Source: Coriolopsis trogii (lineage: Eukaryota > Basidiomycota > Agaricomycetes > Polyporales > Polyporaceae). From it: 64,000 nt of DNA. Positions within the stretch are counted from its first letter, which is position 1. Every line of letters starts with the position of its first letter. The notes beneath the pieces are model-generated. The model saw only the letters and a program-made list of their open reading frames with translations. It made no database searches and had not been told where the DNA came from. Positions 32,488 to 43,151 of the stretch are shown here, in pieces. The stretch spans positions 186,001-250,000 of the forward strand of contig JAHYIO010000027.1 in NCBI GenBank assembly GCA_020543525.1, read 5' to 3'. The translations under genes and the position numbers were made by a program.

Positions 32488-34576
32488 TCACAGGCTAGCA
32501 CCCAGGTATCGCGCGAAGCACCCCGGACACATACACGGTGCATTTCTGCACACGTACCGGGGATCAATGCTGCGCACCAACGTGACGAAAGTCTGGAGGG
32601 AGAACGGACCGGACGAACAGACGTTTAGCCCTCGCGGGGGTCATCTGAGGTGGACATAGGAAACACTCACGCGGACTGCGTCGTTGTACTCCCTCCGCGC
32701 GTGCGCTCGTGCTTTCTTTCTTTGCGCGTGAGCACGCCTGTGCGAGGGCGGGGGGCGTGAGATGAGCAAGAGCACGTTGGGAACAAGCGGGGTTTCGGAC
32801 GCTACTACGTACCTCTTGGCAGCACGGCTGCTGCCACCGCTTGCTGACTCGTCATCGCCAACGACAAATTCCTTCGAGGTCTCGAAGGTCGTCCATGCAT
32901 TGTAGAACTCGGCAACGCTCCCTCCACCTGCGTACACGAACCTCCGGCGTCCGCCTGGCCTTGACCAAGGGGTATCCAAGGTCCCGAACCCAGGAAGCTT
33001 TGCGCCCGACACGTCGGGCTCGTCCATCGCAATTCGAGCGAAGATACGCCGGCAGATTGTGTACAGGCTCTATCCGGTGGTGCTAGTGATGAGTACAGAG
33101 ATTCGCGGTCTGCACACGCGTGTCGCCAGCGCCGCTAGTATGAGAAGCCATCACGCACCGTCGGTCCATCGTCAAAAAAACTCATGCCCGGTTGCAAGCA
33201 GAACCGCAGCATGAGGATATCGTTCGCAGTCAGGTCTTTGTACGTGTTGCCGTCTGCCCACCGCTGCCATGGATCGGATTGTGTCCGAGTCGCCCCTCCT
33301 GTTCGTTGAAAGTGCGTCCATGCACTCGTGTTGTAAGACCCCGCGTCCGTGTGCATATACCCAGGCATCGTTGCCGTAACGTCCTCCTCTGCTTCTGGCT
33401 CCGGGGCTTGCCGACTTGCGTGCGCCCTTTCGCGCAAAATCTTCTCGCTGTCGTAAACGGCGCGCCGCTTCGACCCAGGCGAAGTGTAAGAAGGGGAGTA
33501 TTAGCTGTCTGATAATCTCCGAGCGGACTCCAGAACAAACCAAGTAGCCGGGAACAACTCATGATCAGGCCTAGACGGATATGTTTTCCTTTCCCCAGAT
33601 GCGGAAAGACATATCTCAATGGCGTCACAGCACCAATGTCCGGGATCTATCTCCACCCGCGACGTTCGCCCGGATTCTAAAGTGCAACATTGCGACAAGC
33701 TTTGGGGCACGGCGCAAGGGAGATTCACTCGACAATGGAGCAAACTGAAGAATCTGAACGTCCCCCTCCGGTTGGGTTGTATTCAGAAGCCCATCGGGCG
33801 CGTGGGGCAGGCCCACCGGTATTCGAGAACATGATACTGATTCCGTAGCGGCCAGTCGGGGCAGGGACGTTATCAGTATTGGACGTCGAGTACAGCTCGA
33901 GCCCTGTCGCCCAGTCTACTCGGACATAGCGGACAGCACAATGTTCCCTTGAGAACTGCGCAAACAAGGGAAACCCGCCATACTCCCGGTATCGCGTTCA
34001 GTGACAGCTGGGAGCAGCTTGTAGATTGTCGCCGCTATATGCAGCATGCGGCAATCTATGAGCGACCCAATATTACCAGCAATCCAATGTTCGAGATACT
34101 CTCCAGCAGATGGGAATTCAACGAGCCAGGGAAAGCAACTCGACTTCGAAGAAGTGCTCACCTGGGAGTCACTAAGAGTCTGTGTGACATTGTACCACGG
34201 AAGATTACAATGGGTGGAAGTATGTAAGACATAGTTCGTAGTCAGCTCATCAATATGCTTCGAGGAGCACATGAAGAACGCACCTCGTAAGCCTGCTGGA
34301 TAGCCGCAAACCGTTGAGTGGCACGCTCAGAATCCGACACGTTCTTGTCCGGATGATGCGCTAGTGCTAGTTTGCGATATGCCATCTAGGCAGTAATGAG
34401 GACGCATGGAATCAGACATCATGAAATCCATCGTAGTGGTCGAGAATCAGGATGCAAAGTACCTTAATATCGGCGCCACTCGCTTCCTCCTCGACGCCAA
34501 GTACGACGTACATGTCGTCTGATTCGAATTGAGCGAGGTCGGGACCATTTTCTGGTGTTGACTCTACAGCACCCAT
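32488..34576 (-). CDS. DnaJ/Hsp40 co-chaperone of JJJ1/DNAJC21 type, C-terminally short, 323 aa
   Basis: Hsp70 co-chaperone; in yeast and animals the full-length family acts in 60S ribosome maturation. Seven exons on the minus strand close in frame: 34576-34463, 34385-34284, 34179-34162, 33467-33159, 33069-32813, 32737-32671, 32592-32488. The J domain starts [17 protein letters not shown] and has the HPD motif at residues 49-51 ([10 protein letters not shown]), then [16 protein letters not shown]. The JJJ1-specific region follows: [47 protein letters not shown] and [16 protein letters not shown], then LVRSIDPRY. The frame ends 21 residues after DPRY, without the C2H2 zinc finger and C-terminal region of the family. 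Exon 3 is only 18 nt, and the intron after it is about 694 nt. Intron 5 is 75 nt, a multiple of three without a stop, so its retention would add 25 residues. A truncated paralogue or a decaying copy is possible. Confidence 0.8.
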
Positions 34577-37020
34577 ATTTTTCAGGAGGAGGAGAGAAGG
34601 AACCTGGGAGGAACTTCAGGGGGCAGTCAGCACTTACCGCAGCACATGCATCCATATACGGCGCTAATTGTGGGCGCTTCGTATCGGCAGTCAGTCGCAG
34701 TCACTGGGATGCATTCATTGTCTAAGACGTTGTGGTCTTCGAGCACGTTATTGTAATCGGAGTGTTCGGACCAACCGCCAGGAGAATGAGGAGAAAATGA
34801 CGATCTCTCCCATCATCTCGGAAATCGGAGGCATCACATTCTCGGAGGCAAAGGCAAGAGCACTCGTTTCTCATCGGTCCCATCTGTGTATCCTTCGAGC
34901 ACACATTCTCATGGTGACATGTTCTACGAAACCCCATGCTCACTACCATTTAGCTCAATCGAAGGGTATTAAGGTTTAGGGTTGACGTTACTCAACGCTT
35001 CAACTTGGCTTCAAACGAAGCTCGCAAGGTTACCCAGATTCAGAAACTTGAGCCCGCCTCGAGGCTCGCAGCTGGAGCCAACCACCTTGCCCATGGAGCC
35101 ATGAACACCGCGACGAGGCTTGGCGACTCCAGTCTCCAAACCCCAATGCGTTGCAATATCGCCTCCTCACTCCCAGGCGATCGGATCGAGTCGGATCTCT
35201 ATAGGTACACCAACACCATGAAGGTCCGCCGGGGCACACGAGGGACGAGATACATGTGCACGACGCTCTTCCACAACCTTCTCGTTCGTACTTATGGGCC
35301 CGCACCCAAACTGACTGGTTAGGCGCGATCGGCAGATGTACAAGTTACGACTCACCATTGGGCCTGGCCCGGCACCCAATCACCCAACAATCACCAATCG
35401 CAAATCTCCACCAAACACAACGTCGGCTCAAATGCGCACCGCCGGAGATACGGCCGATACAGAACAGAACGTCTTGCCGCCACATATCACAAGTGCGCAG
35501 AACGCACATAGTGATCCACAGGACCGGAACCGTTCGTGGCGGAGGCGCGGGCACAATCAGAGCTCTACATATCATATGGCACGAATCACAGCGTCGTACT
35601 GGCCACAGACAGAGCCAGCACTCAGGCTGCACATACAGCGCGCGACAGAGTCCGGCCCTGAGTGCTATACACTCAAAAGCGAACGCAGACGGACATGTTC
35701 GGACACGAAACATACAATTGCAAGTGTACAGTATACTTACACTCCGCATCGCGATTCGAGTCGGCTGCCCTCAAAACGATAGCCTCGACCCTCGACTTGC
35801 GCGAAGCGAGATGGCCCGCGATCGACAACCCCCGGCCGCGGGTGACCCGGCCACCCCATAGCTCATCACGCAGTTTAGCCCCGGAAACGACACTCATCAC
35901 GCATCAGCAACCGTCTATGTATATACGCATCCCTTCTGTAAGTTTCCCGAATTTGTATTCTATCTAGATCTGATTCACGCGAGGTGCAAGCCACGTCCTT
36001 TATATTTGAATTTGTAGCGTAGCGTAGAATCTCGCGTCGCAAGTCCGATTCCAAGTGGCGTTCTCTGTTCTCTATCCGGCGACAGTCTGATCTAACAAGT
36101 AAGGATGTATATAGTTTCCAAACGCGCGACGTGTGTGGGTGGCAATGCGACGTAGCGCAGCTTCTATGTGAATTAGATACAGGTATATACAAGATCATAC
36201 AGTACTTTCCATGCGCGAGCTGAGATCCCTGCGCGCTTCCGTTCACACATCCGCGCGTCCGCATATGTCGCGCCACGACCGACACAGACACGTTCGCGTG
36301 CGATGACGAAAACACGGGGAGATGCCGATTGCAAGCTTGAGGGGGATTGGATGAGAAGAAGAGGGACGAGAGAGGAAGATGAGATGAGAGGGAAGCACGA
36401 CGACAGCGAGGACAGAAGAGGAGATTGGTTCGAGGATGGGGAATGCCAACGCGATACCGATGCAAGAGGACGAGGAAAGCAGCGATCGAGGAGTGAGTGA
36501 GACAGAATGAGAAGCAACAGCCGTGTCCGCTATTCCGGCAAGCCCGAAAACCATGTGACGATGTGACGAGATGAGATTCAGTCCGGCAGCCGACGAGGAC
36601 GCGCAAAGAGAGCCAGGGAGCAGATATACGAGGTAGAAGACAAGAGGACGTGAGGATGAAGGAGGGAAGGGAAGGGAGGGGATGTAAGAGAAGCCAACGG
36701 ATTGGACTCGCCAGGGTGCCCAAAGATCAAGAAGTTGAGAGGAAGAGAGAAAAGATGCCGAATGCAAGATGCTAAAACGAGAGTGTGTGCAGGTACCATA
36801 CAATGATGACTGGCGGAATGCGACATGAGTTGGGGTCGTGCAAGGAACGTGTTAGTGTCGTCGAGAAGGAATGCGCGCGAGCAATAAATTAAAGCAAAGT
36901 TGGGGGAAGGGAGGGTGAAGGGGGCTTGGGCGGCCGTTGCGATTCTCCGCTGTATGGGGTAAGACGTCGATCCTGAATTGCACTAGGAAGGCACGCGGAC
37001 GCAAGAAGGCTCCCGGAGGC
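34577..37020. other. Intergenic, 5' of the DnaJ gene and 3' of the Ser/Pro-rich gene
   Basis: No gene supported. The minus-strand frame 36723-35875 (282 codons) consists of Ser, Leu and Cys-rich translation of a CT-rich tract and lies directly downstream of the gene ending at 37021, so it is probably 3' UTR or beyond. The plus-strand frames near 35256-35860 lack recognisable character. Confidence 0.45.
36303..36740. repeat. Purine-rich (GA) tract
   Basis: The plus strand is strongly enriched in G and A (runs such as GAGAGAGGAAGATGAGATG and GGAGGGAAGGGAAGGGAGGGG). In the sense of the minus-strand gene ending at 37021 it is a CU-rich tract beginning about 280 nt after the stop codon. Such tracts can form triplex or R-loop structures or act as binding sites in a 3' UTR. 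Confidence 0.5.
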
Positions 37021-39866
37021 TTATGAGATGTAGTACCAAGCCAGATTCACGCGCCCGACGTCCTTGATGACCACCTGCGCCTGGATGCGACACACCTGCA
37101 CGAACACATCAATCAGCACCCATAAACACGGTCACGGGACCCGCCCCCCACACGCGCACAAACTCACCATGTCCGCAGTCTCCCAGTCCTTCCAATACAC
37201 ATGCAAGCTCCCGTCCTCCTTCGTCTCGATCTTCCTTATTGGCCCAAAGCTCTCGCACCACTTGACCACGTTCTGCACCCTCCGCTGCTGCTCCGCCTGC
37301 CGGTGGTGGTAGTCGTCCGCCGACTGGTTCATCAGCACCGACGACGACGACCGCGACTGGTCCAGCTCGAGCGGCGCACCGCTGATCACCAGCTTCTTCT
37401 TGCGCCGGCGCTGGCGGCCCGTGATCGACGCGAAGAACGACTGCGGACGCGGCGAGGGTACGAGGAACGACGGTGACGGCGTGCTCGGCGAAGGCAGAGG
37501 CAGGGTCGGCTGAGGTGGCGGAGACCCTGGCGAGGTCGGCCGATCGGGAATTTGCAGGGTGAGGTGTTCGTGCATGCTCGCATTCTGTTCATGCACAAAG
37601 TGCAGAGGGAGAGGTGGAGGCGTGGCAGCGGGCTCTTCCGGGCGGAGGAGAGGGGACTCGGGGACGTAGAACGGGTTGGCTGCGAATACCGGCGACTCTT
37701 CTTCCTCTTCCGGCATGCGCGACTCGCCCGTGTAAGAGTCTGCGCAGTCGTGATGGAAATAGGAGGGATGCGTGGCGTCAATGGGCGTCGCCAGCGTGGA
37801 CGCGTTTGACGAGTTCGACGAGAGCGAGGGGGCGGTCTGGCGCATAGGCATGGTGAAGGACGGGCGTGAAGAGGGAGAAGGGGCGTCGATGTGGCGAATG
37901 TCCAACACGTCTGAGGAACCGCGGGGGGTGTTGGGAGGGGGTTGAAGCTTAGTAACGGACCCAGACCGCGCGCGACCGGATATTAAACTAAGGAGACGGT
38001 CTCGCTTCTTAGGTTTACTAGCCGACAATGATGACGCATCATCAAGGGCCATCTGTGTGATGCGGGGGCGGGACGCCACTGAATCAAGCGACCACCGAGA
38101 CGCCAGATTAGGCTCCGCGTCCCCTTCCATCTCAGGCGGTGGGAACGCGAGTGTGCTGCCAGGCGTAACGACCTCTCTGTCCGGCGTGAGGGTTATGTCG
38201 CTCATCGGCGAAGGCAGCAGCGGACTCGCAACAGAGAAAGACGGTGAGGGCATGCCTGCGAGGTCGGCCAGCCTACGTAACTGTGGAGAGGACGCTGACG
38301 TCGACAACGCGGGAAGAGGAGGTCGCTGTTTGCGCCTAGGGCTAATTTGGAGAGAGCCGCAATGGTCGCCACTTCGCGGCACGGTGGCGCTGCAGCTTCG
38401 ACCACGACCCGAGCCAACAGGAACACCTCGCACAACGGGCTCCTCGACGTCCGCAACGTACACCGCTGACCTTTTCTCCGCTTCTGTCTCCCGCTCTTCG
38501 AGCAGTGAGAGAGTGGAAGAGATTGAAGGATACGTCGCGTGACGCTGACCAACAGGTCGCATCGACGGCGGCGAGGAACCGGGCGAAGATGTCCTCGATG
38601 ATTTAAGGACGCGCGATGGGGATGGAGGCGAGGCAAAGGACCGTGGCGACGCGGGAGGACTGGGCGGTGGGGTCGATAGCAACAGCTTCTGTGCTGGCGA
38701 CGGGGGTGGTACTGCAGGGAGCCTGAACCGACTGTGCACTCGGAGAGGTGGGATTTCCGGCAGAGGCTGCGAGCATGGTTGATTAGCATGAGACTAGCAG
38801 CCAAGGAGAGACGCGAAAGTTGGCGTTGCAAAGAAGGGAGCGTCCGAAAAGGCGGGCGCTGTCTGACCCATATGGGGCGCAGGCGCATACCGGTAACTCG
38901 GATTTGGCCGATCCAACGACCAGACGCCACCGATTGCATTTGGCCCCACTTGGCCGGGACCTGCCATGGGCGCTCGAAAAGTCAAAACTTTGAGCGACGC
39001 GGCATCGCAAAAGACTTGTGCCAGCCCGGCTGAACGAATTAGCAGGGGCCCAAATGGGGCAGCAAGAATACGTCGCGATGTGGACGGCACCGTCGAAGCA
39101 TATAGACGGAAAGAAGAGCGCATATAAGGAAGAACATGGCCGGAAACTGCGGTCAACGTACCTTCTCGTCACCACACCTGGTGGACTGGGAGAGGCTCTC
39201 CGAACGCGAGCGGGGAGTCGCGGGCAGGGACTGCCTGCCGGCGAAGAGACCGGGGTCATACATGGACGGGCATGCTTCTTCGTCTTCGTCGACTGCGACG
39301 TGTGTTGAGCATGAGCATATGACTTGTCACGAAGGAGTTCTATGGGACGTACCATCAAAGAGATCGGGAATGCCGGCAGCGGCTTCCTCGAGGGCCCAGC
39401 TGTACTCTGTTTGAATCCAGCGGTCTGTGTCGAGGTTGTGGTAGTGGCCTCTCTCGTTGATGGACGCGTCGTCCTCGAGGTGGAAGCGGTCGTCGTAGCC
39501 GAGCTGCTGTAATAGCTCAAGCTTCTGGTCCAACTCGCGGTGGGACGCGGCGAGAGTGCGCCTCATGAGGTTGGACTGCATGGGGGAACGTGTGTCTGGG
39601 AGCATGGCGATGAGAGCACAGACCATGAGGGCAAGGGAGGATATGAGGTGGGACTGCTGGGTACACACCTGGGACGCGTGGCTGTCGGCTACTAGGAAGC
39701 GAGAGAAGATGTCGGGGTTACGTCCGTACGAGTAGGCGTCGCGTATATGCGGACGCTCGGGGATGGGCGGGCGGACAGGGTGTGCACGGACGGCGGGCGG
39801 GGCGGGGCAGACGGCGGCAGAGACCTCGGACGGTCGGGGGAGGGGAGGATCAGCGGAGGCGAACAT
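37021..39866 (-). CDS. Ser/Pro-rich protein with conserved C-terminal RRM-like module, 772 aa
   Basis: Four exons on the minus strand close in frame: 39866-39353, 39292-39162, 38766-37168, 37095-37021. The first 55 residues are Pro-rich. Next comes a helical segment with a hydrophobic stretch (SSLALMVCALIAML) and LDQKLELLQQLGYDDRF. An acidic junction (DVDEDEEACPSMYDPG) follows, then about 480 disordered residues full of SP and PPP motifs. The last 60 residues are ordered: VVKWCESFGPIRKIETKEDG, then LHVYWKDWETADMVCR, and a final strand ending VNLAWYYIS. The beta-alpha-beta look and the phrase WCESFGPIRKIE recall one half of an RNA-recognition fold, but RNP motifs are not clear. The hydrophobic segment is too short and isolated to claim a membrane protein. 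Intron 2 is about 395 nt. Function not recognised. Confidence 0.82.
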
Positions 39867-42282
39867 GGGAGGGGGCGGAGAGGATGCGTATTTGAACGGT
39901 TGTAGGCGAGAGGACGTAGGGTAGAGAGAAGGGTTCTTGGCATACGGTTTGATGTCGCCCTTCTCGCGAGAAGACGCAGGGCTCCGTGCGACTTTCCGCT
40001 TTCCCGTTTCTGACTTCCAACGCTTCTCTTACATAAGCAGCCCTCGAAAGCCTGCCCAATCAGGCCGACCCACACTCCTCCGACGCTCGCTGCGCAGTCC
40101 GCACAGACAGCGTATTCCTCTAGATACAAATATTCCCAACCGCTGCAGCCCATCCCGCGCCCTCCTCACTCGCACGAACCGCTCTAGTCTGGGAACACCA
40201 TCGTAGGAGTTAGTGAGGATTTACGCTTCATCCTGCGCAGCGCTCCCCTTTTTCTGCTTCATTTCTCCCGACACTCCACCCCCATCAATTCATCCCTCGT
40301 TCATCCTACCTGCGAGCCGCCTTATTTTCCGAAATGTCTCGCCTCTTCCACCGCTCGTGTCAGCACTCGACAGCGCCACTTACACTTCATCCCACCTTGA
40401 CCCCGGCCTTCGCTGCCCAGATGCCATCGCTTCCCGGTATCCTCCAGCCATCTGCCATGCTCTCGCGGCTTTCCACCATTACGAGCTGCTCATCTCTCTC
40501 TCTCGCTCTCTTCTATGAATGCTGTCATCCATGGGATTTGCACGTATCCCAGCCGTACGCCCGGCAAGCGCACTCGATCATGCATGCCGTCTCTCACCCC
40601 GCGCGCCCGGCCGAGCACTGTCGTCCGCGACTTTCTCGTCTGAATGACAGTCACTCGTCAGTTGCCGAGCAGAGACCAGGAAATCCGGGTCCAAATCAGC
40701 AGGTAAGTACGTCCGAGAGATCGACGACGTGCTGGTGAGCGTCCGGCTTCAGACGAACCTCAGGAATCAGGCCCTGTGTGCCTTGCACATCTGTAAGCCG
40801 CTCACTTTTCGCCATCCTCGATCGATCCTTGTCTTTCCAGCATTCATCGGACCTGCTGCGATAAGCCCAGCCTCACGCTCGCCCATGCGCTCTCCAAGAA
40901 GACCATCTCCGCCCGAGCATGCAGTCAATATGCGAGCAACTGAAGACGGGTATAACGAGTTCAAATAGGCAACTACCCCTTCCATACGCATACGTACTAC
41001 TACAGCAACCGCGCATCCTCTAACGCCTCCTACAATCCTGATCGTATGCCCTTCTGCCGCATACGACGGTCGGAAAGCGCAGCTCGTCCAGAGCCCTCTA
41101 ACCCCATGCTTACCTCGACCGTCGTCCTTGCTTCGACCCAAAGCTGCGTATACCCAATCGCGACGCGCTCTTCCTCCCCCGCCACGATCGCCACCTGACC
41201 TCGACGTTACCTGCCGCCGGATCGGGCGCGATTGCCAGAGAACAGTCAGAACGCACTCATCCTCATATACGAAGATCAGAACGCGTTCGCCACTGACCTG
41301 CTTACTTTCGGGGTCACAAGCGCCCGAGTCAGCGAGGGCCCTTAGCTTTAGTTCTCAGTTGTCAGTTGCTCTGACCGTGGCTCTCTCCGCGCCGCCGAGC
41401 GGTTCTCACTCCGCCCCAACCCCGCAGGGCGAACACAGGACGAATGAAGATCTCCCCGTGAACTTTGCTATATTCAGCTCGCCCGCACGCCAGGCTCCAG
41501 GGCCGCGCCGTTCTCCAGTGTCATTATCTCGTTTGGTCTGGTCTTCGTCACTACCATGTTACGACGAAGACCACGGGGATGGCTATGTAGGCCTATAGGC
41601 GGCCTCGCGGCCGCCCTGGAAGCTTTCATTTCGTCCAACATTACAGACACGATACACGATACACGATGTACGAAGCGGCGATGACGACGGGGGCGGGCCG
41701 ACGGCTCCAGACGAACGCGGTTCGCGATGTCGACGCCCATGTTCAGCCCTACAGTTCCGGAACGACGTGCCTTTCATTATGGAGAAGCATGCCCCCCCCC
41801 CTCCTTCCGTTCCGTCGACGTGCTTCTGTCCGCTCCCCTGCCCTAGGGGCCTGGAAGATCTGAGCCTCAGCTAGCATCCCCCCCGACCTATCTTATCTAG
41901 CGGTCCCTGTCCAGACGTTCACATTCGGCATGCGCTGGGTGCACTCTGCACTGTGCGCCCTTGCAGCCCGGGGTCCCAGACTTCGAAGTTGCAACTGTCG
42001 ACTGTCGACCGTTGACCGTCCCTGCCTTGGATGGGGTCCCAAGACCCAGCCCAGACCACCCGGCCCTATGGGCGACTTGGGCCGCAGCGTTGATCTCCCC
42101 GGCTTCGCGTTCATCTCAGATGCAGGGACGGTATGGTCCCACGCGAGGCGCGCTCCCCTGCACATGTCATGCCGTATGTCGGATTCCTGCCGCCTGCGAG
42201 CTCTGGAGGAGACCAGCGATCGGCACAGCGCGACTTCCTGCTCGTTTCTCGCGCTCTGTCGACGCCGTCCTCGGGCTGGTGC

Positions 42283-42418
42283 GGATGGCAAGCATGCTGG
42301 GGTGTTGGGGATCCGGACCCCCATGGCCTGACACGACGCGGTCCTCCGCGATCCTCCCAAGTTGGAGTTGACGGGACTGGCCGGGGCCGGAGAGCGCGCT
42401 GCCGCATGCTTGCCATCC
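42283..42418. repeat. Inverted repeat with 15-nt arms
   Basis: GGATGGCAAGCATGC at 42283-42297 is exactly complementary to GCATGCTTGCCATCC at 42404-42418, with 106 nt between. The nested arrangement with the palindrome 24 nt further right makes an extended dyad-rich segment. It has no transposon ends or target duplication that I can see. Confidence 0.75.
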
Positions 42419-42441
42419 ATATCCCCCGTCCCGACTGCCTC

Positions 42442-42465
42442 TTTGCTCGCGAATTCGCGAGCAAA
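42442..42465. repeat. Perfect 24-nt palindrome in a larger dyad
   Basis: The half-site TTTGCTCGCGAA is followed directly by its reverse complement TTCGCGAGCAAA, with no spacer. Flanking arms CCCGTCCC (42425-42432) and GGGACGGG (42471-42478) extend the dyad with unequal spacers. The element could extrude as a cruciform or bind a dimeric protein. Confidence 0.85.
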
Positions 42466-42904
42466 AAGGGGGGACGGGCGCGTACCGAAGATGGCCATGC
42501 CCGTACGGCGACGAGACCACCCCACACCCCGGAGCCCGGAGCCCAGGGGGGTCGATGACAGGCGCAATCTGTCCAACCTCGTCGCTGTCAGTTGTCAGTT
42601 GAGAGACGTTCCATGCCAGCCTCCTCATCCCAGGCGGGGGGCGTCGAAGCTGGGAGAATGCTCTCGCTCCGTCCCAGCGAGACTCAGGCCCGCCATACAC
42701 GGGAGTTGGGTGTGCTCGCTCGAGATACTCGGGGCGTGTTCCGTGTGCGTCGTGCGTCCCAGGATCAGGATCAAGACCAGGACGAGGACGAGGACCGCGC
42801 TCGAGCGGTTCCTCGTCCCCAGTTCCCAAATCGCAGTCCGCTGTTCCCAGTTGCCCGTTTGCAGCTTCCAGTCTGCAGTCCCTTATTGCCTATTGCCCGC
42901 GCTC

Positions 42905-42925
42905 CACGTCGGACGTCGAACGTCG
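42905..42925. repeat. Degenerate short repeat of the word ACGTCGA
   Basis: The words CGTCGGA, CGTCGAA and CGTCGAA stand next to each other. Related words recur at about 44125 (CGAACGTCGAA), 44184 (TGTCGAA) and 44256 (ACGTCGAA). They look like remains of an ancient simple repeat. Confidence 0.45.
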
Positions 42926-43139
42926 AAGCTGGAGCTGATGCTGGAAGGCCCCTCCAGTTTCGACCTCCGACGCCGCTCTCGAGCCCGGTTCTAGCACACG
43001 CTTTGCGCTTCTCCCGATGCGGGATCGGGGGCTCTTGCCTAATGCGGCGCCTCGCCGGGGCGTATGTACACGGGCACGAGCACCTCGTTCAAGCACGTCC
43101 TCTGCGTGAAGGGATCGTCGTCGCACTGCTTGCTCGCTC

Positions 43140-43151
43140 ATCGACATCGAT
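43140..43151. repeat. Copy 3 of the recurrent 12-mer ATCGACATCGAT
   Basis: Exact copy in the gene-poor block, in the context GCTCATCGACATCGATAGCC. Confidence 0.6.

Noticed and set aside
35875..36723. 282-codon minus-strand frame
   Set aside because: Mostly translation of a CT-rich tract (Ser, Leu, Pro, Cys) directly downstream of the gene ending at 37021, with no domain. More likely 3' UTR.
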